From NCBI GenBank assembly GCA_905233765.1, contig CAJOCU010000001.1:1-64000 (forward strand): DNA of 64,000 nt. Direction: 5' to 3'. The DNA comes from an uncultured Bacteroidaceae bacterium. GTDB lineage: Bacteria; Bacteroidota; Bacteroidia; Bacteroidales; Bacteroidaceae. Each line of letters starts with the position of its first letter. The first letter of the stretch is position 1. The translations under genes and the position numbers were made by a program. Below, piece by piece: positions 55,085 through 62,499 of this stretch. The notes below the pieces were generated by a model, which saw nothing but the letters and a program-made list of their open reading frames with translations, had not been told where the DNA came from and searched no databases.

Positions 55085-55519
55085 ATGACCATTGCAGTAG
55101 ATTTTGACGGCACCATCGTGCGCCACCGCTATCCCGCCATCGGCGAGGAACGCCCCTTTGCCACCGCCACCTTGCGGATGCTCATTGAGGAGCACCACCA
55201 GTTAATATTATGGACCGTGCGCGAGGGCAAGCTCCTCGACGAAGCCGTGGAATGGTGTCGCCAGCACGGCATTGAATTCTACGCCATCAACAAGGAATAC
55301 CCCGAAGAGGACATCGAGCGCAACCCGCATTACACTCGCAAACTGAAGAACATCGACATGTTCATCGACGACCGCAACCTAGGCGGGCTCCCCGACTGGG
55401 GCTCCATCTATAAGATGATCCACGAGCACAAATCCATGGAACAAATCCTCATCGAGGAACTCCGCGCCGAAAAGCCTGCCCCCAAGCACCATTGGTGGCA
55501 GCGCCCCTTTAAACTTTAA
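55085..55519 (+). CDS. Small HAD-superfamily phosphatase (BT0820-like)
   Basis: This 144-residue protein starts AVDFDGTIVRHRYP with the nucleophile Asp and general acid Asp of the HAD fold, has LILWTVREGKLLDEAVEW as motif II region and ends its core with MFIDDRNLGG (motif IV). It has no cap domain, as in the BT0820 type from Bacteroides. The substrate is not known; a small phosphorylated compound is likely. A GTTTAAAG-type tract separates it from rnpB. Confidence 0.85.
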   Translation: MTIAVDFDGTIVRHRYPAIGEERPFATATLRMLIEEHHQLILWTVREGKLLDEAVEWCRQHGIEFYAINKEYPEEDIERNPHYTRKLKNIDMFIDDRNLGGLPDWGSIYKMIHEHKSMEQILIEELRAEKPAPKHHWWQRPFKL

Positions 55520-55536
55520 ACCTTAAACTTTAAACT
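55508..55536. repeat. AT-rich repeat tract (TTTAAACTTTAAACC type)
   Basis: Three units of CTTTAAA(C/A)C between the phosphatase gene and rnpB; the last residues of the phosphatase (PFKL) are encoded in it. Confidence 0.6.
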
Positions 55537-55537
55537 A

Positions 55538-55958
55538 AAAAGACAGCGGGGCGGCTTGCCGCTGGCCGTCGGCATTCGTGCCGAAGACGAGAGGAAAGTC
55601 CGGGCAACACAGGGCACTCCGCTACCTAACGGGTAGAAGTCCGCGAGGGCTTGCACGTGCAGAAGAAAACAACCGCCTCCACCACGGAGGCAAGGGTGAG
55701 AAGGTGGGGTAAGAGCCCACCAGGCGTATGGCGACATACGTGCTGTGCACACCGGAGGTTGAAAGTTCGCGTAAACCGGCGCTGCGCCGACTGCGATCAT
55801 CCGACCGTAAGGGCGAGAGAGGGCGGCCCGCCCGAGCCGGAGGGTAGAACGATAGAGGCGCTGCGTGAGCAGCGTCGTAGATAAATGGCAAGCACTGCCG
55901 CAGCAGACAACCCCTGCCGCCGTAGCACAGAACCCGGCTTACAGCCCCACTGTCTTTT
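55538..55958 (+). ncRNA. rnpB: RNase P RNA (bacterial type A)
   Basis: The catalytic RNA of RNase P, which matures tRNA 5' ends. GAGGAAAGTCCGGGC (near 55591) and ACAGAACCCGGCTTACAG (near 55927) are the universally conserved P4 and J-region sequences. The ends pair as helix P1 (AAAGACAG and GGGGC at the 5' end with GCCCC and CTGTCTTT at the 3' end). The length of about 420 bases fits. A T-run after P1 may terminate transcription. Confidence 0.95.
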
Positions 55959-55994
55959 CTTTTTGTTAATAAACCTTAACGCCACTCGATTTTA

Positions 55995-56029
55995 ACACTC
56001 TTTCCGCGCCAACTTCACGGAAAGAGTGT
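55995..56029. promoter_or_regulatory. 12-base inverted repeat over the promoter of the 1310-residue gene
   Basis: ACACTCTTTCCG (55995-56006) and CGGAAAGAGTGT (56018-56029) with an 11-base spacer. The right arm runs into the TAACTTTG -7 element (56029-56036). It covers the region between -33 and -7, so it could be an operator; it could also be part of the end of the rnpB unit. Confidence 0.5.
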
Positions 56030-56036
56030 AACTTTG
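56029..56036 (+). promoter_or_regulatory. Predicted -7 element of the 1310-residue surface protein
   Basis: TAACTTTG, giving a leader of about 100 bases before the ATG at 56141. The leader is AT-rich with TTATTTAC-type repeats. Confidence 0.5.
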
Positions 56037-56140
56037 CCACCAAATAGGGTGAATTATGCCAAGATTTGAGCTGTTCACACATATTTATATTTATTACGAG
56101 ATTCATTCATTTATTTACTAACTAATTTATTAACTGCTTT

Positions 56141-59100
56141 ATGAAACACAAATTACTCTCTCTCTTTGCACTCGCAGGTGCAATGTTCATGAGTACCAGT
56201 GTCTGGGCACAAACGGAGTTAGCAGACCCCGTGAAACCGAAGGTTCCCGTTCGCGCTGCTTTCACAGGCGATTGGGTTGCTCCCGAGGCTGGCAAGAACT
56301 ATTACATTTATAATGTAGGAGCCTCGCAGTTCCTGGGCGCTGGCCTGAACTGGGGCACACGTGCCGTAGCCTCGGCCGATAGTGTCATCTACATTGGCGG
56401 CCCTCAGCACAAGGATAACGGCGACAACAAAGTTTACACGCGTGCTTACATCCTTCCCTTTGCATTCTCTGAGGCACCTGCTATTGAGGGCATCGATGAG
56501 ACCCTTTATTATTTCCAAGCACAAAACACGAGCAAAGGTAAAGACATCTGGCTTTGCCATGAGGAAAATGCTGCTTGGATAGATGGTGGAACTGCTCGTC
56601 GTGACAAAGACCATAACGGTTGGTGGCGTATGGCTTCCCAAGACGACAGCTACATCCTACGTCCTGTGGACTATGAAGATGTCCCGACTGGCGAAATCGA
56701 CCCTGAGACAGAAAATCCCATCACAGAAAGTGTTCTTACGGCCAAGGCTTTCGGTTTGGACGCGAACAATATGGGCACAGGAAACAACTACACATGGACT
56801 GACCTCACCATCGGCGAAACATCGTATGTCAACTGGAAGTTCATCGAGGCTACTCAGGCTGCTGCAGAAAGCATCGTGGCTTGGGTGAAGGAATCTGTAA
56901 TTCCCCAAGAGGCAATCGATGCCTACAATGCTCAAGTAGCCATCTATGACGCACGCGTTGCCCTCAAAGCAACCATCGCAAATGCTGAGGAGGCTGGTAT
57001 CGAAGACGTGGATGCCGCAATTGCTACCTATAACAATCCCAACGCCACATTGGATGAGCTCAAGAAGCAGAACAGCCACCTCAATGCCGAGATTGCAGGT
57101 CTGAAATACAAGGATATTGAGGAATTCTCCATCGCATCTGAAGACAATCCTCAGGATATCACAGAATATGTCTTGGTGAACCCGACTTTCGACGCAAACA
57201 TCAATGGCTGGACCATCACCGTCACCGGTCAAAACCTGCAATGGCAAGGAAGAACGGATGGTGTGGTTGATGAGGCTAAGAATTGGGTTACAATCACCAA
57301 CTTCATCGAAGCATGGCGTCCCAGCAGCCAAGGCGGTCTTGGCGATGGTACCATCTCACAGACTGTTTATGGTTTGCCGAAGGGTAAATACGTTCTCGAG
57401 TGCGACGCTATGGCTACCCGTCAGGGCGGCCTTGATGGCAAGAGCGCAGAGGATGCAGTAACAGGCGCTTACATTTTCATCGAGGGTGAAGACAGCGAAG
57501 TCCGCAATCCCATCAAGGCTCCAGATACTCAGCCCAAGCACTGGTCTGTAACCTTTATCTGCAAGGGTGGTGACTGGCTGACCTTTGGTCTGAAGGCTGA
57601 AAGCACAACCGCGAACTGGCTGTCTGCCGACAACTTCAAACTCACCTTCTACGGCGAAACAAACATGAATCAGGGCCAGCTTGACCTCCAGGCTGCCATC
57701 GAAAAGGCTGAAGAACTAATGACGAACGAGAATTTCGATTACAGCTATGCAGGATACAGAGAAGCTTTTGACACTGCTAAGGAACTTGCAGATGGGCTCA
57801 TCACTGACTTCAGTCAGGAAGAGAGCGTTTATGCAGAAGCTGCTGTTGCACTGAATGAGGCCGTTGAAAACGTGAGCGCTTCTATCTTAGTATATCAGAC
57901 CTTGGAAGAATTTATCTCCGACACCGGTACGTTGGCTGAATATGAGCAGATGACTGTCGATAACGGATGGGACGACCTGAGCGAGGAGCTGTCTGATTGG
58001 CACGTCGCCTTGGAGACCGCTTATGCCGAAGGCGCTTACACCGACGAAGAAGTTACGAAAGCCGTTAACAGTTTGAGGGACAAAATCACTGCATGGATTG
58101 CCAAGGAAATTGAAGGTGGTTCTGATGTAATTAAGAAAGGAACTGATCTCACCATCCTGCTTGTCAACCCCGACTTCAGCGAAGGATCCTATTTAAGCGA
58201 AAGTGGTAAGGAATTCGATGGCAACGAGAACAGCATCCCTGGTTGGACTATTTCAAGCGGTAATATCAAGGAGCTTCGTCACAGCACCGGTAATATTGAA
58301 ACCTGGCACAAGAAATTCGATTTCAATCAGACCATTGCCAATATGCCCGCCGGTATCTATGATATCACCGTTCAAGGTTTTGTTCGCCACGACGACTCCA
58401 ATGCAACCGACCAAACCATCTTCTATGCAGGAGACACCGAAGCTCAACTCATGCTGTGCAGTGACCAAAATTCAGTAGAAGGAATTTGGCGCTCAGGAAG
58501 TGATAAGCCCGCTTTGGGAGACACCAACTATGATGTTGAGAACACTGAATTAGGAGGCTGGGAGTGTCATGGCATGACAGGCTTCTATTATTGGAGTATA
58601 ACGGAGAATACCGATGGTGCCAATCAGAATTATAAAGGCTGGAAGCCTGGCGATATGTATTACACCAATCACATCAAGGTCATTCTGTTGGAATCCGGTG
58701 ATTTCAAGATTGGTTTGAAGAGCCTCGGCACAACAGACTGGGTTATCTGGGATAACTTCAAGATATATTACCTAGGTGCTGATGCTGAAGATATTGTTGA
58801 CCTGGCTCAAAAGAAGCTTGAAGAACTTATTGAGACTTACGAGGATACTGAGAATCAGAAATTCGTCACCAAAGAAGCCACGGCGAGATATGCTGAGACC
58901 ACAGCAATTGATGTAACAGGTTTCGAGACGATGGAGCAGTACAATGAATATGCAGCAACTTGCGACGCCCTTATTGCCTACATCAAGGAAGGTAGGAAGC
59001 TGGGATCTGAGCTCTACACGCTCGTTACTGAGGACTACAATGGTCGCTGCATTACTGCCGAGCCCGAAGGGTTCGATCTATACGGCTTCAAAGCTCAGTA

Positions 59101-60073
59101 TATTACTCCCTACACCAACCGTTTGGACAAGGTCGAGCCGTATCAGGACTATGTATTCGAGGACAACGATGCTTACCTCGCAGTTCCCGTGGAGCTGGCA
59201 ACAGCTTGGACAGAAGAAATCCAGGCGCAGGCTGACGAAATGACCTTCGGCAACAACACACTGGCTATCTTCGGCAACGATTACATGAGCTACGCTGATG
59301 CTACCAAGTCCACACTCAAGGGCTGGAACATGGAGAAGAACGACACCGTAACCTTCGGCAACTACCTTGCCAATGAGTTCGTAGCAGAAGTGTTTAGCCC
59401 CAAGGGTGAATATACCCACTATCAGGAGATTCTGGGTCTGGAGGCTGGTTACTACCGTGTCACCGTGGATGGTTACTTCCGTCCGGGCGATAACCTCGAC
59501 GAGATGACTATTGAGGAATTCGCGAAGATCAAGCGCGCTTACATGTTCGGTGAGAGCAGTGAGCAGAAGGCCGTGATGCCCTTGAAGAACGTCTTGGAGG
59601 GTGCACAGACTGAAGCTCTCGGTGGTAGTGAGAAGACATACACCTTGAAAGATGAGGAGACCGGCGAAGACGTTACCGTTTACACACCCAACGACGTGGC
59701 AGCTGCTTACGCATACTTCCAGGGCGCACTTGTTGAGGAGCCGGAGGAAACAGAGCTCGAGGACGAAGATCTGAACGTGTCTGTCTATCGCAACACCATC
59801 ACCCTGGAGGTCGGTGAAGACGGTGTCTTGGTCATCGGTATCAGCAACGTGGGCAATGGCTACGTGACCAACGACTGGGCTTGCTTCAGCAACTGGACCC
59901 TGTCCTACATGGGCACAGTAGAGCCCACGGGCATCGCCAGCGTAGAGAGCAAGACGCAGAATGCTCCCGCCGTCATCTACACCATCGACGGCCGCCAGGC
60001 TTCCCGCCTGCAGCGTGGCTTGAACATCGTTCGCAACGCCGACGGTAAGGTTCAGAAGATTATGGTAAAGTAA
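56141..60073 (+). CDS. Large secreted protein with three carbohydrate-binding-like modules and type IX sorting signal
   Basis: This 1310-residue protein has a signal peptide (LLSLFALAGAMFMSTSVWAQ). Three beta-sandwich modules share the pattern of a VNPxF start, GWTI, and a late DNFKL/WDNF segment: about 340-505 (LVNPTFDANINGWTI to WLSADNFKLTFYG), about 670-885 (LLVNPDFSEGS to VIWDNFKIYYLG) and about 1045-1265. Helical FIVAR-like linkers join them (AAIEKAEELMTNENFDYSYA). The C-terminus VIYTIDGRQASRLQRGLNIV to KIMVK is the type A sorting domain of Bacteroidetes. No catalytic domain was recognised. It is probably exported by type IX secretion and binds glycans. Confidence 0.8.
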   Translation: MKHKLLSLFALAGAMFMSTSVWAQTELADPVKPKVPVRAAFTGDWVAPEAGKNYYIYNVGASQFLGAGLNWGTRAVASADSVIYIGGPQHKDNGDNKVYTRAYILPFAFSEAPAIEGIDETLYYFQAQNTSKGKDIWLCHEENAAWIDGGTARRDKDHNGWWRMASQDDSYILRPVDYEDVPTGEIDPETENPITESVLTAKAFGLDANNMGTGNNYTWTDLTIGETSYVNWKFIEATQAAAESIVAWVKESVIPQEAIDAYNAQVAIYDARVALKATIANAEEAGIEDVDAAIATYNNPNATLDELKKQNSHLNAEIAGLKYKDIEEFSIASEDNPQDITEYVLVNPTFDANINGWTITVTGQNLQWQGRTDGVVDEAKNWVTITNFIEAWRPSSQGGLGDGTISQTVYGLPKGKYVLECDAMATRQGGLDGKSAEDAVTGAYIFIEGEDSEVRNPIKAPDTQPKHWSVTFICKGGDWLTFGLKAESTTANWLSADNFKLTFYGETNMNQGQLDLQAAIEKAEELMTNENFDYSYAGYREAFDTAKELADGLITDFSQEESVYAEAAVALNEAVENVSASILVYQTLEEFISDTGTLAEYEQMTVDNGWDDLSEELSDWHVALETAYAEGAYTDEEVTKAVNSLRDKITAWIAKEIEGGSDVIKKGTDLTILLVNPDFSEGSYLSESGKEFDGNENSIPGWTISSGNIKELRHSTGNIETWHKKFDFNQTIANMPAGIYDITVQGFVRHDDSNATDQTIFYAGDTEAQLMLCSDQNSVEGIWRSGSDKPALGDTNYDVENTELGGWECHGMTGFYYWSITENTDGANQNYKGWKPGDMYYTNHIKVILLESGDFKIGLKSLGTTDWVIWDNFKIYYLGADAEDIVDLAQKKLEELIETYEDTENQKFVTKEATARYAETTAIDVTGFETMEQYNEYAATCDALIAYIKEGRKLGSELYTLVTEDYNGRCITAEPEGFDLYGFKAQYITPYTNRLDKVEPYQDYVFEDNDAYLAVPVELATAWTEEIQAQADEMTFGNNTLAIFGNDYMSYADATKSTLKGWNMEKNDTVTFGNYLANEFVAEVFSPKGEYTHYQEILGLEAGYYRVTVDGYFRPGDNLDEMTIEEFAKIKRAYMFGESSEQKAVMPLKNVLEGAQTEALGGSEKTYTLKDEETGEDVTVYTPNDVAAAYAYFQGALVEEPEETELEDEDLNVSVYRNTITLEVGEDGVLVIGISNVGNGYVTNDWACFSNWTLSYMGTVEPTGIASVESKTQNAPAVIYTIDGRQASRLQRGLNIVRNADGKVQKIMVK

Positions 60074-60094
60074 TATCCTTCGAGGAAACATAGT

Positions 60095-60128
60095 AAAAAG
60101 ATGCCTGGCGCCTGCCAGGCATCTTTTT
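60095..60128 (+). terminator. Intrinsic terminator of the large secreted protein gene
   Basis: 15-base perfect stem AAAAAGATGCCTGGC/GCCAGGCATCTTTTT with a four-base loop and T-run. Confidence 0.92.
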
Positions 60129-60138
60129 TTATGTTTCC

Positions 60139-60170
60139 TTTGGCGATTCCAATAAAAGCCACTATCTTTG
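60139..60170 (+). promoter_or_regulatory. Promoter of rfbA
   Basis: TTTG (60139-60142), a 20-base spacer and TATCTTTG (60163-60170). The -7 element ends four bases before the ATG at 60175, so the transcript is essentially leaderless. Confidence 0.7.
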
Positions 60171-60174
60171 CGGC

Positions 60175-61053
60175 ATGAAAGGAATAGTTTTGGCCGGAGG
60201 CTCCGGCACACGGTTATATCCCATTACGAAGGGCGTGTCGAAACAGCTGCTGCCCATCTTCGACAAGCCCATGATCTACTACCCCATCTCCACACTGATG
60301 CTGGCCGGCATCCGCGACATCCTGATTATCTCGACGCCCACGGACCTGCCCGCCTTCCGCCGCCTGCTAGGCGACGGCTCGGACTTCGGCGTTCGTTTCG
60401 CCTATGCCGAGCAGCCCTCCCCCGATGGACTGGCACAAGCCTTCATCATCGGCCGAGAGTTCATCGGCGATGACTGCGCCTGTCTGGTGCTGGGCGACAA
60501 CATCTTCTACGGTGCCGGCTTCAGCGCCATGCTCCACGAGGCCGTGCGCACCGCCGAGGAAGATGCCAAGGCCACCGTCTTCGGCTACTGGGTCAATGAC
60601 CCCGAGCGCTATGGCGTGGCGGAGTTCGACGAGGGCGGCAACTGCCTCTCCATCGAGGAGAAGCCCGAACACCCGAAGAGCAACTACGCCGTCGTGGGCC
60701 TCTACTTCTACCCCAACCGCGTGGTGGATGTGGCTGCGACCATCAAGCCATCGGCACGCGGCGAGCTGGAGATCACCACCGTGAACCAACGGTTCCTGGA
60801 GGATGGCGACCTGAAGGTGCTGACGCTGGGGCGCGGCTTTGCATGGCTCGACACCGGCACGCACGACAGCCTCTCCGAAGCCTCCACCTTCATCGAGGTC
60901 ATCGAGAAGCGGCAGGGACTGAAGGTGGCCTGCCTCGAAGCCATCGCCTATCGGCGCGGATGGATTACCGATGAGAAGATGCGCGAACTGGCACAGCCCA
61001 TGATTAAAAACCAATACGGGCAGTACCTATTAAAGTTGATAGTTGAGAGTTGA
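60175..61053 (+). CDS. rfbA: Glucose-1-phosphate thymidylyltransferase
   Basis: This 292-residue enzyme makes dTDP-glucose, the first step to dTDP-rhamnose for surface polysaccharides. It has the nucleotidyltransferase motif [20 protein letters not shown] at the start, [13 protein letters not shown] near 82 and [11 protein letters not shown] near 108. rfbB, rfbC and rfbD are not in the window. The last residues (LIVES) are encoded by a GTTGAGAGTTGA-type repeat. Confidence 0.97.
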   Translation: MKGIVLAGGSGTRLYPITKGVSKQLLPIFDKPMIYYPISTLMLAGIRDILIISTPTDLPAFRRLLGDGSDFGVRFAYAEQPSPDGLAQAFIIGREFIGDDCACLVLGDNIFYGAGFSAMLHEAVRTAEEDAKATVFGYWVNDPERYGVAEFDEGGNCLSIEEKPEHPKSNYAVVGLYFYPNRVVDVAATIKPSARGELEITTVNQRFLEDGDLKVLTLGRGFAWLDTGTHDSLSEASTFIEVIEKRQGLKVACLEAIAYRRGWITDEKMRELAQPMIKNQYGQYLLKLIVES

Positions 61054-61104
61054 GAGTTCTCCTATAAGACCTATAAGGCTTATAAGACCTATAAGACCTA
61101 TAAA
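61035..61104. repeat. GTTGAGA and TATAAG-type repeat tracts
   Basis: Four units of AGTTGA(T/G)AGTTGAGAG (61035-61058) and then CCTATAAGACCTATAAG-type units (61061-61104). The second tract lies just before the ATG at 61118. Confidence 0.7.
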
Positions 61105-61117
61105 ACTCAATCAAATA

Positions 61118-61750
61118 ATGTCATTCTTTTCAAATCTCTTTGGCCGCAAGACGGCTGACAACGATACGAAGGTGGGGGGTATGGAAGATTTCATGACCCT
61201 CATCCGAGTCTATCTGCAAGCAGGCATCGCCGCCCAGGTGGGTATCAGCAACCTGGCCGCCCTACCCGACCTGCGCGTGTTCAAACAGACACTGAAGGTG
61301 CCCACACAAAACAACAAACTCGGCATCGCCGAGAAGAAACGCTGTGCCAAGATCCTCAACGAGGTTTATGGCATCAGCACCACCTTCACACAGGAAATCG
61401 ATGCCAGCGTGAAGAAACGCTGCAAGAAGATGACCGACGTGCAGCCCTACCTCATCCAGTTCCAGGGCTTCTCACAAGACCTGATGATGCTCATGGGCAA
61501 CATCATGCAATGGAAGTTCCGCCTACCCTCGTTCATGCGCAGTGCCCTGCGCACGATGACGGAGAAGAGCGTCCACGATGTCATGACGAAGAACGACTGG
61601 AAAGACGACAACGTCCGCCGCATCGCTGCTCAGGTGCGCAAGTACCAGCAGGTGCTGGGGTTCTCGGAAAGCTGGATGACGGAGTTCGTGCACACCACCG
61701 TCATGCTCGCCAAGAAAGAAAAGCGCGCGGACATTGACAAGGAGAGTTGA
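61118..61750 (+). CDS. Conserved hypothetical helical protein
   Basis: This 210-residue protein is not recognised. The sequence from the ATG (MSFFSNLFGRKTADNDTKVG) is mostly helical and basic, with no signal peptide or membrane helix: FMTLIRVYLQAGIAAQVGISN near 25, IAEKKRCAKILNEVYGISTTF near 80, and a final lysine-rich helix. The frame upstream of the ATG is a TATAAG repeat read as IRPIRPIR and is not real. It lies after rfbA, but the repeat tracts between them argue against a functional link. Confidence 0.65.
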   Translation: MSFFSNLFGRKTADNDTKVGGMEDFMTLIRVYLQAGIAAQVGISNLAALPDLRVFKQTLKVPTQNNKLGIAEKKRCAKILNEVYGISTTFTQEIDASVKKRCKKMTDVQPYLIQFQGFSQDLMMLMGNIMQWKFRLPSFMRSALRTMTEKSVHDVMTKNDWKDDNVRRIAAQVRKYQQVLGFSESWMTEFVHTTVMLAKKEKRADIDKES

Positions 61751-61775
61751 AAGTTGACTGTTGACAGTTGAAAAT
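61744..61775. repeat. AT-rich tract (AGTTGACTGTTGACAG type)
   Basis: Units of AGTTGAAAGTTGACTGTTGA; the stop of the preceding gene lies within it. Confidence 0.6.
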
Positions 61776-61785
61776 TACACAAAAA

Positions 61786-61817
61786 CTTGCATAAACCGAA
61801 AACAAACACTATCTTTG
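61786..61817 (+). promoter_or_regulatory. Promoter of the coiled-coil/zapA/rny unit
   Basis: CTTG (61786-61789), a 20-base spacer and TATCTTTG (61810-61817). A small hairpin ATGCCGC/GCGGCAT (61827-61843) lies in the leader, 15 bases before the ATG. Confidence 0.65.
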
Positions 61818-61858
61818 TGGCGTTAAATGCCGCCAAGCGGCATCATTAGGCATTATCC

Positions 61859-62170
61859 ATGACAGCAGACGAAGAAAAAACCATCAAGACGCTGGAGACC
61901 CGCGTAAGACAGCTCATCCTGAAATTCCAACAGCAACAGGAAGACCACGAGGAGCTGCACGGTCATCTCGTGGCGAGAGAAGAGGAACTGAAAGCCGTCA
62001 AAGAGAAGAACAAAAAGCTGGAAACGGAATATGCCAACCTGAAGATGGCTAAGATGCTGGAGATCGGAGACACCGACCTCGCAGCGGCCAAGCAACGCAT
62101 CGGCCAACTGATGCGCGACGTGGATAAATGCATAGCTCTGCTCAAGGCCATGGGGCCTGAGGTTTATTAG
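61859..62170 (+). CDS. Small coiled-coil protein upstream of zapA
   Basis: This 103-residue acidic/basic coiled coil runs nearly throughout (KTIKTLETRVRQLILKFQQQ, EELKAVKEKNKKLETEYANL), with a short C-terminal helix (AKQRIGQLMRDVDKCIALLK). It is three bases from zapA, so it is probably a cell-division partner, perhaps ZapB-like, though this is an inference from context and shape. Confidence 0.75.
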   Translation: MTADEEKTIKTLETRVRQLILKFQQQQEDHEELHGHLVAREEELKAVKEKNKKLETEYANLKMAKMLEIGDTDLAAAKQRIGQLMRDVDKCIALLKAMGPEVY

Positions 62171-62173
62171 AAA

Positions 62174-62464
62174 ATGGAAGTCAGCGAAACATTTCAAATA
62201 ACGCTAAAGATTAGCGGCCAGAATTTCCCCATCACCATCAGACGTGATGAGGAAATCTTCTATCGTGAGGCAGAGAAACTCATCAACCAACGCTATAGTT
62301 TCTATGCCAACAGCTATCCCGGACAGGCGAATACCACCTATCTGCTGATGACCATCATCGAGATAGCCGTGAAACTCAAACAACAGGAATCGAGCGGCAA
62401 CCTTCAACCCGTCATGGCGACGCTGAACGGCCTCGTCAATGAGCTGAACGCTGCACTCAAGTAA
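62174..62464 (+). CDS. zapA: Cell division protein ZapA
   Basis: This 96-residue protein has the ZapA N-terminal beta-strand domain ([21 protein letters not shown]) and a C-terminal coiled coil ([21 protein letters not shown]). ZapA bundles FtsZ filaments at mid-cell. It is followed 35 bases later by the RNase Y gene, the usual Bacteroidetes order. Confidence 0.88.
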   Translation: MEVSETFQITLKISGQNFPITIRRDEEIFYREAEKLINQRYSFYANSYPGQANTTYLLMTIIEIAVKLKQQESSGNLQPVMATLNGLVNELNAALK

Positions 62465-62499
62465 ATCGTGAAGAGTATATCGTCAAATCGATTATTAAT

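Noticed and set aside
62465..62499. 6S RNA between zapA and rny, as sometimes found next to zapA
   Set aside because: The gap is only 35 bases, far too short for 6S RNA.
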